From an uncultured Bifidobacteriaceae bacterium (lineage in GTDB: Bacteria; Actinomycetota; Actinomycetes; Actinomycetales; Bifidobacteriaceae), in the NCBI GenBank assembly GCA_946891915.1, contig CAMPNN010000035.1, positions 1 to 10,326 on the forward strand: 10,326 nt of DNA. Reading direction: 5' to 3'. The translations under genes were made by a program, and so were the position numbers. The notes beneath the pieces are model-generated. The model had not been told where the DNA came from. It saw only the letters and a list, made by a program, of their open reading frames with translations, and ran no database searches. Below are positions 1 through 8,629 of the stretch, piece by piece. Each line of letters begins with the position of its first letter. The first letter of the stretch is position 1.

Positions 1-50
1 GCGGCCGCGTGGCTCGCTTCGAGAAGCGCTACGGTAAGAAGACTAAGTAG
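1..50 (+). CDS. rpmE: 50S ribosomal protein L31 (3' end only)
   Basis: The window opens inside a gene. The frame starting at base 3 reads GRVARFEKRYGKKTK and then stops at TAG 48-50. This matches the conserved C-terminus of bacterial ribosomal protein L31 (a GGRVxRFxxRYG-type end), a small basic protein of the large ribosomal subunit. rpmE directly upstream of prfA is the usual order in bifidobacteria and many other bacteria, which supports the call. Only about 15 codons are visible, so it cannot be said whether this is the zinc-binding (Cys-containing) or Cys-less type. An intrinsic terminator follows the stop immediately. Confidence 0.85.
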   Translation, partial: GRVARFEKRYGKKTK

Positions 51-58
51 CTTTTATG

Positions 59-107
59 ACGCCAGCCCTGCTTTCGTGTAACTCGCGGAATCGGGGCTGG
101 CGTTTTA
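59..107 (+). terminator. Rho-independent terminator after rpmE
   Basis: The arm 59-70 (ACGCCAGCCCTG) pairs with 92-103 (CGGGGCTGGCGT), giving about 12 bp with one G-T wobble around a 21-nt loop. A short T-run (103-106) follows. It begins 8 bases after the rpmE stop. It should separate rpmE from prfA, so prfA probably depends partly on its own promoter in the AT-rich 107-140 stretch, where I see no convincing -35/-10 pair. Confidence 0.85.
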
Positions 108-143
108 TGTGTTAAATTAAATATTTTTAACTTAAGGAATATG

Positions 144-1241
144 ATGGCTGAGTCAGTAGATGAACAATTCCCGGCAGCAGTTACCGCGTTAGAAGAGTAT
201 CGCGATATTGAAAGTCGCATGGGAAGCCCGGAAGTTGCGTCGAACCCGGACGCTATTCGAAAACTCGGCCGTAGGCACGCAGAACTTGGCTCAATCGTAA
301 ACGCTTACCTAAATTACAAGCAGATTTGCGACGACTTTGAAGCAGCAAACGAAATGGCAGGCGACGACCCGGATTTTGCTGAAGAAGCTAAGCGTTTAGA
401 AGCGCAACTTCCAGCGGCAAAAGAAAAGCTTCGCACGGCACTGATCCCTAGGGATCCGGACGACGCGCGCGATATGATTATGGAAATTAAAGCTGGCACA
501 GGCGGCGAAGAAGCGGCACTATTTGCTGGCGATTTATTGCGTATGTACATGCGTTACGCAGAAAAGCGCGGCTGGACTACCGTAATCCAAAGCGAAAATT
601 CAACGGAACTTGGCGGCGTAAAAGACGTGCAGCTTGCGATTCGCGCAAAAGGCACGCCTGCTCCAGAAGACGGCGTGTGGGCAAGCATGAAATATGAGGG
701 TGGTGTGCATCGCGTGCAGCGCATCCCAGTTACGGAATCGCAGGGGCGCATACAAACTTCCGCAGCCGGCGTAATCGTGTTCCCAGAAGCAGACGAAGAT
801 GACGACGAAATCGAAATCGATCCAAAAGATCTGAAAATCGACATTTTCATGAGCTCCGGCCCTGGCGGACAGTCCGTGAACACTACTTATTCCGCAGTTC
901 GCATGACGCATATTCCAACCGGCATTGTGGTGAGCATGCAAGACGAAAAGTCGCAGATTCAAAACCGTGCGGCAGCACTTCGCGTGTTAAAGTCGCGTTT
1001 GCTTGCAATGAAGCACGAGCAGGAAGCGGCTGAAGCGGCGGATATGCGCCATTCGCAGGTGCGTTCTCTCGACCGTTCCGAGCGAATCCGCACGTACAAT
1101 TTCCCAGAAAATCGTATTGTGGATCATCGCACGAACTACAAAGCTTACAATCTTGACCAGGTTCTTGACGGCGACTTGCAGCCTGTTATCGACAGTGATA
1201 TTCAGGCGGATGAAGCAGACCGCTTAGCGCAAGCCAAGTAA
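144..1241 (+). CDS. prfA: Peptide chain release factor 1 (RF1)
   Basis: RF1 reads UAA and UAG stop codons in the ribosomal A site and triggers hydrolysis of peptidyl-tRNA. Numbering from the ATG at 144 (365 aa, normal for the family), the stop-codon-recognition tripeptide is PVT at 195-197, the P-x-T form typical of RF1 and not the SPF of RF2. The catalytic GGQ is at 241-243 in [10 protein letters not shown], the actinobacterial variant. The N-terminal coiled-coil domain and the conserved [15 protein letters not shown] segment (about residues 117-131) are present. Two ATGs lie in tandem at 141 and 144. The SD-like AAGGA (134-138) is only 2 nt from the first and 5 nt from the second, so 144 is preferred. 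prmC, whose product methylates the GGQ glutamine, follows after 33 bp, so the enzyme and its substrate are encoded side by side. Confidence 0.97.
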   Translation: MAESVDEQFPAAVTALEEYRDIESRMGSPEVASNPDAIRKLGRRHAELGSIVNAYLNYKQICDDFEAANEMAGDDPDFAEEAKRLEAQLPAAKEKLRTALIPRDPDDARDMIMEIKAGTGGEEAALFAGDLLRMYMRYAEKRGWTTVIQSENSTELGGVKDVQLAIRAKGTPAPEDGVWASMKYEGGVHRVQRIPVTESQGRIQTSAAGVIVFPEADEDDDEIEIDPKDLKIDIFMSSGPGGQSVNTTYSAVRMTHIPTGIVVSMQDEKSQIQNRAAALRVLKSRLLAMKHEQEAAEAADMRHSQVRSLDRSERIRTYNFPENRIVDHRTNYKAYNLDQVLDGDLQPVIDSDIQADEADRLAQAK

Positions 1242-1274
1242 GTAGACGATTAGAATTTCTAAGCGGTTCTTAAA

Positions 1275-2207
1275 ATGCGCGAACTTTTGCAAAATGCTAT
1301 TGCGCGTCTTCGTGAAGCAGGCGTGGAGTCTGCGGAATACGACGCGCGCTTGCTGCTAGCTAAAGCTTGCGGCGTAAGTTTAGCTGAGCTGAACAAGGCG
1401 CTAATACTTGGAGATTTAACCGATTTTTCGCAAGATTATGCTAGTAAATATAGCGATTTTGTATCTAGGCGTGCTTCGCGCGAGCCGTTGCAGCATATTG
1501 TTGGTCGCTCGCCTTTTCGCTACTTGGATTTGCAAGTTGGCAAAGGCGTTTTTGTGCCGCGGCCTGAAACGGAAATTGTTGTTGAAGCGGGATTGGATTG
1601 GCTTAGAGAATCGCATGTTAGTAAGCCTAAGGTAGTCGATTTATGCGCAGGATCGGGCGCAATCGGATTGTCGATTGCAACGGAAGTTGCAGACGCGCAA
1701 GTATGGGCTGTAGAAAAATCTCCTGAAGCTTTCCAATATTTGCGAAAAAATTTTGAAGAAACTGCAAAAAAGCAGGAAAATCTGCAAGTAGAAAATCTGC
1801 AAGTAGAAAATCTGCTCTCTAGTCGCTATCATGCTGTGCTTGCAGACGCAACCAAAGCGCATATTGCAGATTGCACGCCGGAACTTCAAGCAATTTGCGG
1901 CAAAGTAGATTTAGTAATAACGAATCCGCCATATGTGCCGGAAAGTCAAGTGCCAGAACAGGTTGAAGTGCGCGAGTACGATCCGCCGCTTGCGCTTTAT
2001 GGCGGCTCTGCGGACGGTTTGCTTATTCCGGAGCAGATTATGCGCGCGGCTTTTGCGCTGCTTAAGCCTGGGGGAGCGATGGTGATGGAGCACGATATTT
2101 CGCAAGGGGATGCGCTTAAAAAGTATGCGGAAAGCGTAGGTTTTGTGCGTGCGCGCGTTGGGAATGACTTAACTGGCAGACCGCGATACACTTTTGCGGA
2201 AAAGTAA
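1275..2207 (+). CDS. prmC: Release factor glutamine methyltransferase PrmC (HemK)
   Basis: This SAM-dependent enzyme N5-methylates the glutamine of the GGQ loop in release factors, which raises termination efficiency. It has the N-terminal helical substrate-binding domain (about 1-95, including LQHIVGRSPF and VPRPETE), then the Rossmann methyltransferase fold with the SAM-binding DLCAGSGAIG at 122-131, and the signature NPPY at 217-220 that binds the substrate glutamine amide. At 310 aa it is somewhat longer than the usual 280 or so. Part of the extra length is a low-complexity insert at about 164-182, where a 15-bp DNA unit is tandemly repeated (NLQVENLQVENL). That insert lies between the core strands and outside the catalytic motifs, so activity is expected to be kept. 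The SD is weak (AAGCGG near 1261-1266). The gene sits 33 bp after prfA and is probably co-transcribed with it. Confidence 0.95.
   Translation: MRELLQNAIARLREAGVESAEYDARLLLAKACGVSLAELNKALILGDLTDFSQDYASKYSDFVSRRASREPLQHIVGRSPFRYLDLQVGKGVFVPRPETEIVVEAGLDWLRESHVSKPKVVDLCAGSGAIGLSIATEVADAQVWAVEKSPEAFQYLRKNFEETAKKQENLQVENLQVENLLSSRYHAVLADATKAHIADCTPELQAICGKVDLVITNPPYVPESQVPEQVEVREYDPPLALYGGSADGLLIPEQIMRAAFALLKPGGAMVMEHDISQGDALKKYAESVGFVRARVGNDLTGRPRYTFAEK
1776..1815 (+). repeat. 15-bp in-frame tandem repeat inside prmC
   Basis: The unit GAAAATCTGCAAGTA occurs at 1776-1790 and 1791-1805 without mismatch, followed by a 10-base partial copy at 1806-1815. The period is a multiple of three, so the protein gains an N-L-Q-V-E pentapeptide repeat without a frameshift. 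Perfect identity suggests a recent slippage event. Confidence 0.95.
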
Positions 2208-2244
2208 GATTTTAATCAAAAATAAAACTTGACTCAAACAGAAT

Positions 2245-2262
2245 AAAATAAGCAAAATAAGC
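2245..2262 (+). repeat. 9-bp tandem duplication in the prmC-tsaC spacer
   Basis: AAAATAAGC is present twice in direct contact (2245-2253 and 2254-2262), just upstream of the tsaC RBS (AGAGGA at 2269-2274). The whole 70-bp spacer is A-rich and holds no terminator, which fits transcription continuing into the next gene. Confidence 0.8.
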
Positions 2263-2277
2263 AATAAAAGAGGAAAA

Positions 2278-2955
2278 ATGAGCAAAATTTGCAATATCAG
2301 CGAAGAATCACTGCAAATGGCAGCGCAAATCATTAACGAAGGCGGCGTAATCGTAGTGCCAACAGACACCGTGTATGGCGTTGCATGCGATCCATTCAAT
2401 GAAGCTGCGGTTGCCAAAATTTACGAGCTTAAGCGCAGGCCGCGCACAAAGGCGCTGCAAATTTTAATGAGCGGAGTGGGAGATTTAGAAAAACTTGGGC
2501 TGTATTTGCCGTCGCCGCTGGATATTTTAGGTAAAAAGTTCCTTCCGGGCGGATATTCTCCGATTGCGCGCGCGAAGAAGGATTCGGTTGCTTCAAATCT
2601 TGCAACGTTGTGCAAAGTTGCGGGAAACGATGCACAAACTGAAGCAACTTGCGCAACTGAAGCAACTCAAGGCGTGCGCGTGCCGGATTGCCCTGAATTA
2701 ATGCAAATTTTGCGAGTTACCGGCCCACTGGCTGCTTCTAGCGCAAATCGTAGCGGTAACGAAAGTGCAGACAGCGTGGAAGAAGCGTTTGCGGCTTTTG
2801 GCAACGAAATTCCGCTGTATTTGAACGCAGGTCCGACTCGCTCGCACGTGGCAAGCACGGTAGTTGGTGCGGATTCAAACGACGAGGATGGCATCGTTAT
2901 TTTGCGCGAAGGCGTGATTTCGGAGAGTGAAATTCGCGAAGCTTTGCGAAAGTAA
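2278..2955 (+). CDS. tsaC: L-threonylcarbamoyladenylate synthase (Sua5/YrdC/TsaC family)
   Basis: Enzymes of this family make threonylcarbamoyl-AMP from threonine, bicarbonate and ATP. It is the first step of the t6A37 modification of tRNAs that read ANN codons. The family motif PTDTVYG is at 28-34, the K-R-R-P nucleotide-binding segment at about 51-54, and GPLAASSANRSG near 149-160 matches the G-P-(x)n-SAN-x-SG signature. Length is 225 aa, slightly above a minimal YrdC domain. Two things are off-consensus: the usual WPGPLT-type segment reads LPGGYSPIA, and a T-E-A-T duplicated insert (encoded by 2637-2667) precedes GVRVPD. The RBS AGAGGA (2269-2274) lies close to the ATG at 2278. It follows prmC by 70 bp. 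The translation-related neighbours fit the assignment. Whether the altered loop affects catalysis cannot be told from sequence. Confidence 0.9.
   Translation: MSKICNISEESLQMAAQIINEGGVIVVPTDTVYGVACDPFNEAAVAKIYELKRRPRTKALQILMSGVGDLEKLGLYLPSPLDILGKKFLPGGYSPIARAKKDSVASNLATLCKVAGNDAQTEATCATEATQGVRVPDCPELMQILRVTGPLAASSANRSGNESADSVEEAFAAFGNEIPLYLNAGPTRSHVASTVVGADSNDEDGIVILREGVISESEIREALRK
2637..2667 (+). repeat. 18-bp-period in-frame repeat inside tsaC
   Basis: AACTGAAGCAACT occurs at 2637-2649 and again at 2655-2667, an 18-bp offset, encoding TEAT-CA-TEAT. It sits in a variable loop just before the conserved GVRVPD segment. Like the prmC repeat, its period is divisible by three. Confidence 0.85.
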
Positions 2956-2984
2956 TTGCGAAAGTAACGAAAGTAGCGAAAGTA
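2944..2984 (+). repeat. Tandem duplication of the tsaC stop region
   Basis: The last codons and stop of tsaC, TTGCGAAAGTAA (2944-2955), are repeated exactly at 2956-2967. Shorter copies follow: CGAAAGTAG (2968-2976) and CGAAAGTA (2977-2984). All units are a multiple of three, so the frame reads LRK-stop, LRK-stop, RK-stop: three stop codons in series. Confidence 0.92.
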
Positions 2985-2996
2985 TTTACCAATTTT

Positions 2997-3005
2997 TGCT
3001 ATACT
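2997..3005 (+). promoter_or_regulatory. Candidate extended -10 promoter for wecA
   Basis: TGCTATACT (2997-3005) matches the extended -10 form TGnTATAnT closely. There is no good -35 at the normal distance, which extended -10 promoters tolerate. It lies about 90 bp upstream of the wecA ATG and would give an A-rich leader holding the ATATCAAAAA repeats. It suggests wecA can be transcribed apart from the tsaC genes. Confidence 0.45.
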
Positions 3006-3050
3006 GCCGAATCGTTACAATCAAAATAAGCAAATATATAAGCCAAGCGA

Positions 3051-3079
3051 ATATCAAAAAATATCAAAAATATCAAAAA
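3051..3079 (+). repeat. ATATCAAAAA triplication in the wecA leader
   Basis: ATATCAAAAA occurs at 3051-3060 and 3061-3070, then TATCAAAAA at 3071-3079. It ends about 20 bp before the wecA start. Period about 10 bp, A-tract rich, so intrinsically curved DNA is possible. Confidence 0.85.
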
Positions 3080-3098
3080 TAGCAGAAAGACATAGCCG

Positions 3099-5811
<2,713 letters not shown>

Positions 5812-5812
5812 G

Positions 5813-5834
5813 TCGCGTATAAATCGCGTATAAA
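5813..5834 (+). repeat. 11-bp tandem duplication after guaB
   Basis: TCGCGTATAAA is present at 5813-5823 and again, in contact, at 5824-5834. It starts two bases after the guaB stop and ends before the terminator hairpin. Confidence 0.9.
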
Positions 5835-5847
5835 ACGCAACTATTTT

Positions 5848-5903
5848 AAACGGCGAAAAGTTACGCAAGTTCCTCACAACTTGCCTGCTTTTCGTCGTTT
5901 TTT
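5848..5903 (+). terminator. Rho-independent terminator after guaB
   Basis: A long two-part hairpin. The outer stem is 5848-5860 (AAACGGCGAAAAG) with 5888-5900 (CTTTTCGTCGTTT), 13 bp with one G-T wobble. The inner stem is GCAAGTT (5865-5871) with AACTTGC (5878-5884), separated from the outer stem by a small internal loop. A T-run (5898-5903, then TTTT at 5905-5908) follows. The -35 box of the next gene lies inside the T-rich tail. Confidence 0.9.
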
Positions 5904-5906
5904 GTT

Positions 5907-5936
5907 TTGACAAGACGGATAAAATTATTATATAGT
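5907..5936 (+). promoter_or_regulatory. Promoter of the antitoxin-like gene
   Basis: A perfect -35 TTGACA (5907-5912) is followed 18 bp later by TATAGT (5931-5936), or 16 bp later by TATATA (5929-5934). This is the best sigma70-type promoter in the window. The downstream palindrome covers the expected start site, so a repressor bound there would block initiation. Confidence 0.75.
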
Positions 5937-5955
5937 TAGTGGGATATCCCACTAA
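5936..5955. promoter_or_regulatory. Perfect 20-bp palindromic operator
   Basis: TTAGTGGGATATCCCACTAA reads identically on both strands. It overlaps the last base of the -10 box and the predicted start site, and ends five bases before the RBS. The placement fits an autoregulatory operator, as expected for an antitoxin gene. Binding by the encoded protein is an inference. As RNA it could also form a hairpin, but no T-run follows, so it is not a terminator. Confidence 0.7.
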
Positions 5956-5970
5956 AAATGAGGTGATTTT

Positions 5971-6288
5971 GTGGAAGTGGTGAAAGATTATGACGTTCGT
6001 CTTGATAGTAAAAAGCGTGTAACTCTGCGCGGTGCTAAATACCCTTATTACAATGTTAAAGAATGCGATAATGGTTGTATTTTATTAGAGCCTCGTGAGC
6101 TCACTGTTCCAAAGAGTATATCTTCTCTAACTCTTAAAAGTATGGATGAAGCAATTCGCAATTTTCAAATTGGCAAAGTCTCTGAACCAGTTGATCTTTC
6201 TGATGACGCTCGTCGTCAATCTGAGTCTCATGAGGGAAAATCATTTAATAACACAGATGAACTTATGCAGGATTTATTAGATGCTTAA
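5971..6288 (+). CDS. Antitoxin-like small protein (probable type II TA antitoxin)
   Basis: A 105-aa protein starting at GTG 5971, with a strong SD (GAGGTGA, 5960-5966, 4 nt away). I recall similar proteins in Firmicutes and actinobacteria: an N-terminal beta-rich part with KDYxVRxDSxxRxTLRGAKYxYYNV (about 5-29) and ILLEPREL (37-44), then a helix and the conserved GKVSEPVDLS (68-77). They are often small partners of RelE/YafQ-type toxins, and the N-terminus is loosely AbrB/MazE-like. That family link is from memory and moderate at best. The strong promoter, the palindromic operator over the start site, and an ORF whose ATG overlaps this stop by 8 bases all fit an antitoxin-first TA operon. The acidic C-terminus (residues 96-105) could be the toxin-binding tail. 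No intact toxin follows. Its codon use is less GCG/CGC-rich than its neighbours, which suggests acquired DNA. Confidence 0.65.
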   Translation: MEVVKDYDVRLDSKKRVTLRGAKYPYYNVKECDNGCILLEPRELTVPKSISSLTLKSMDEAIRNFQIGKVSEPVDLSDDARRQSESHEGKSFNNTDELMQDLLDA

Positions 6289-6337
6289 ATCAGTATTTCG
6301 TACAAAACTACTCATAGTAGTCGGTACGAAGATGTAG
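6281..6337 (+). pseudogene. Probable remnant of the partner toxin gene
   Basis: An ATG at 6281 overlaps the end of the antitoxin-like gene (ATGCTTAA), a layout typical of translationally coupled TA pairs. It encodes MLKSVFRTKLLIVVGTKM and stops at TAG 6335-6337. The first nine residues resemble the start of YafQ/RelE-type toxins (ML-x-x-V-F/Y-x-T-x-x-F-K-K). LLIVVGT could be the last core strand of such a toxin (LILxLxRTGTHSDLF-like), joined by a large internal deletion. The resemblance is short, so this is an inference. At 18 codons it cannot be a functional toxin. Confidence 0.4.
6297..6330 (+). repeat. Inverted repeat / hairpin between the TA remnant and orn
   Basis: TTCGTAC (6297-6303) pairs with GTACGAA (6324-6330), and inside it ACTACT (6307-6312) pairs with AGTAGT (6316-6321) around a CAT loop, with a 3x2 internal loop between the stems. 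No T-run follows, so it is not an ordinary terminator. It lies inside the toxin remnant. Confidence 0.7.
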
Positions 6338-6375
6338 GCTGATGGGTTCGAAAAAATATTAGGAAAGGAACGAAA

Positions 6376-7083
6376 ATGGCTGAAGCTAAGGAAGATCTTA
6401 CGTTTACGCCGGAAGAATCGCGCTTAATTTGGATTGATTGCGAGATGACGGGACTTGATATTTTCCACGACGAATTATGCGAAGTATCTGTAGTTCCAAC
6501 CGACTTTAATCTGAAAGTTTTGGACGACGGAATTGATTTAGTGATTAAGCCAAGCGAATCTGCTGTGGCTCATATGAACGATTTTGTGCGCAATATGCAC
6601 ACTTCTTCTGGACTCGTTGACGAGTGGAATAAGAACGGTTTGCCGTTAGAAGAAGCGCAAAAGCAGGTTGTTGAGTACGTAAAGCGATTCCTGCCTGCTC
6701 GCGGAAAAGCGCATCTTGCTGGAAACTCAGTTGGCTCCGACAAAAAATTCCTCGACCGTTACATGCCAGATTTAATGGCAAATCTACACTACCGCGTAAT
6801 CGACGTAAGCACGTTGAAGGAAATTTCGCGCAGACTTTACCCGGACGTTTACCGCAATAAGCCAGCAAAACACGGCGGCCACCGCGCGCTCGCGGATATT
6901 ATTGAGTCGATTGACGAGCTTCGCTACTACCGTGACATGATGTTCGTTCCAGCTCCAGGCCCAAGCGAAGCACAGGCAAAAGCCGGCGCGCAGCATATTG
7001 AAAGCACGAGCTTGCTTCGTGACTACGAGCGTCGCGGAGAAGCACTAGAAGACGTAAATTCCGCAGAAAAGCGCGATTATTAA
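6376..7083 (+). CDS. orn: Oligoribonuclease (DEDDh 3'-5' exonuclease)
   Basis: Orn degrades 2-5-nt RNA oligomers, including pGpG, to mononucleotides in the cytosol and completes mRNA turnover. The 235-aa protein has the DEDDh set: D21 and E23 in [11 protein letters not shown]122 in [16 protein letters not shown], and H169 and D174 in HRALADI. These match E. coli Orn motif by motif. It is longer than the roughly 180-aa proteobacterial enzyme because of a C-terminal tail after about residue 190 (PAPGPSEAQ onwards), as seen in actinobacterial Orn. The RBS AAGGA (6365-6369) has 6-nt spacing to the ATG at 6376. The last four codons and the stop are copied downstream in a tandem repeat. Confidence 0.95.
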   Translation: MAEAKEDLTFTPEESRLIWIDCEMTGLDIFHDELCEVSVVPTDFNLKVLDDGIDLVIKPSESAVAHMNDFVRNMHTSSGLVDEWNKNGLPLEEAQKQVVEYVKRFLPARGKAHLAGNSVGSDKKFLDRYMPDLMANLHYRVIDVSTLKEISRRLYPDVYRNKPAKHGGHRALADIIESIDELRYYRDMMFVPAPGPSEAQAKAGAQHIESTSLLRDYERRGEALEDVNSAEKRDY

Positions 7084-7121
7084 ATAAAGCGCGATTACTA
7101 AATAAAGCGCGACTACTAAAC
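7068..7121 (+). repeat. Three 18-bp tandem copies across the orn stop
   Basis: AAAGCGCGATTATTAAAT (7068-7085), AAAGCGCGATTACTAAAT (7086-7103) and AAAGCGCGACTACTAAAC (7104-7121). The first copy includes the orn C-terminus and stop codon. Because 18 is a multiple of three, the frame reads KRDY-stop three times (TAA at 7081, 7099 and 7117). The Tyr codon and stop are conserved, with only third-base or silent changes (TAT/TAC, GAT/GAC). Confidence 0.95.
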
Positions 7122-7126
7122 GTATT

Positions 7127-7144
7127 AAACGCAATAAACGCAAT
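7127..7144 (+). repeat. 9-bp tandem duplication upstream of the helicase RBS
   Basis: AAACGCAAT at 7127-7135 and 7136-7144, in contact, ending at the AAAAGG ribosome binding site (7145-7150). Confidence 0.85.
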
Positions 7145-7158
7145 AAAAGGTACTGCCA

Positions 7159-8616
7159 ATGAAGCAATCCGAAGCCTTAACCATAATCAACGCTGGCGCG
7201 AGCGCGTTCATTACCGGCGCTCCGGGTGCAGGTAAAACCTACGTATTAAACGCGGCTATTCGCGAAATGCGAAAAAATGGTTTAAGCGTTGCCGTAACGG
7301 CTTCTACCGGAATTGCGGCAACGCACTTAAACGGTCAAACAATTCACTCTTGGAGTGGAATTGGAGTTGCGAACGCGCTTACGGATACGCTTCTTAAAAC
7401 AATTAGAGCTAGGCGAGGAAAGCGCATAAAAGCCACGGACGTGCTCGTGCTGGACGAAGTTTCAATGATTCACGCGTGGCTTTTTGACATGGTTGACGAA
7501 GTATGCCGGAAGGTGCGCAAAAATCCCGCTCCTTTCGGCGGGCTTCAAGTAGTTATTTCAGGCGACTTTTTCCAACTTCCGCCTGTAAGCACTTCTATGC
7601 GAAATCGCGACGTGTTCGAGCCAAGCCAAGCATTTATTGAGTCGCGCGAAAAATATGCTGCTGCCGGCAAAAATCCGGAAGGCTATATTACAGAATCTTT
7701 CGCATGGGACGCTTTGAAGCCTGTTGTATGCTACTTAACTGAGCAGCATCGTCAGGACGACGGCAAGTTGCTTGAAGTCTTAACGGATATTCGTAGCGGA
7801 TGCGTAAGTGACGACGATAAGCAAGTGCTTTCTAGTCGCCTTGGCGAGTATCCTCAAGATAGCGAAGTTGCAGTGCATCTTTTCCCAACTAACGCACAAG
7901 CAGACGGATTAAATAATATGCAGCTTGCAGCAATCGATGCTGAGCCTCACGAGTTCGTAGCAACGGAAGCTGGGCCTAAAAATCTTGTTGAGCGCTTAAA
8001 GAAGAATATGCTTGCTCCGGAGCGTTTAGTTTTGAAGGCTGGAGCTGCTGTGATGGCGTTGCGAAACGATCAGGAAAAGCAGTACGTAAACGGCTCAGTT
8101 GGGCGCGTGTTGCGTTTTGTTCCTGAATCTAAGGGCGGCTGGCCGATTGTTGAGTTTGAAAATGGCAATATTGTCACTCTTAAGCCTGCTGCTTGGGAGA
8201 TGACGGACGGCGAAACTGTGCTTGCTAGTGTAAATCAAGTGCCGCTTCGATGCGCGTGGGGGATTACGATTCATAAGTCGCAAGGTATGACGCTTGATGC
8301 TGCCGTTATGGATTTGCGTAGAACTTTCGCTCCTGGAATGGGGTATGTGGCGCTTTCGCGCGTGGAAAATCTGAGTGGGCTTTATTTAGAGGGTATTAAC
8401 GAGCGCGCGTTTAGCGTTTCGGCGGATGCTGTGCTGCTTGATGTATCTTTGCGTGAGGCTTCAAAGCGTGCGAGTGAGCTGCTTGCTGACGACGGCGCAG
8501 CTGCTTTCGTAACAAATAATGCGGAAGTCGATTTCGCAAATCAGCAAGAGTTTAGTCTTTTTCAAAATGCTGCAGACGGCGTTGTAGACGAATTTTCTTT
8601 TGACGACGAGTTTTAG
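7159..8616 (+). CDS. PIF1-like 5'-3' DNA helicase (SF1B)
   Basis: An ATP-dependent helicase of the PIF1/RecD-like superfamily 1B. Eukaryotic and bacterial relatives unwind G-quadruplexes, R-loops and stalled forks. In the 485-aa protein, motif I (Walker A) is GAPGAGKT at 20-27, motif Ia TASTGIAATHLNG at 48-59, Walker B LVLDE at 96-100, motif III GDFFQLPPV at 135-143, motif IV LTEQHRQ at 193-199, motif V WGITIHKSQGMTLD at 367-380, and motif VI YVALSRVENLSGLYL at 396-410. All helicase motifs look intact. There is no large extra domain, and the tail (about 445-485) is acidic. The SD AAAAGG (7145-7150) has 8-nt spacing. Its exact cellular role is not shown by the sequence. It follows orn by 75 bp with no terminator between, so the two may share a transcript. 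Confidence 0.93.
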   Translation: MKQSEALTIINAGASAFITGAPGAGKTYVLNAAIREMRKNGLSVAVTASTGIAATHLNGQTIHSWSGIGVANALTDTLLKTIRARRGKRIKATDVLVLDEVSMIHAWLFDMVDEVCRKVRKNPAPFGGLQVVISGDFFQLPPVSTSMRNRDVFEPSQAFIESREKYAAAGKNPEGYITESFAWDALKPVVCYLTEQHRQDDGKLLEVLTDIRSGCVSDDDKQVLSSRLGEYPQDSEVAVHLFPTNAQADGLNNMQLAAIDAEPHEFVATEAGPKNLVERLKKNMLAPERLVLKAGAAVMALRNDQEKQYVNGSVGRVLRFVPESKGGWPIVEFENGNIVTLKPAAWEMTDGETVLASVNQVPLRCAWGITIHKSQGMTLDAAVMDLRRTFAPGMGYVALSRVENLSGLYLEGINERAFSVSADAVLLDVSLREASKRASELLADDGAAAFVTNNAEVDFANQQEFSLFQNAADGVVDEFSFDDEF

Positions 8617-8629
8617 TGCGATTTTTTTG

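Noticed and set aside
1250..1262. TTAGAATTTCTAA dyad between prfA and prmC
   Set aside because: Only 6 bp per arm with a one-base centre in AT-rich DNA. It is too likely by chance and has no T-run to act as a terminator.
6331..6360. tRNA fragment or attachment site (GGGTTCGAA resembles a T-loop)
   Set aside because: The bases after TTCGAA are all A/T and cannot close a T-stem, and no acceptor or anticodon arm is recognisable.
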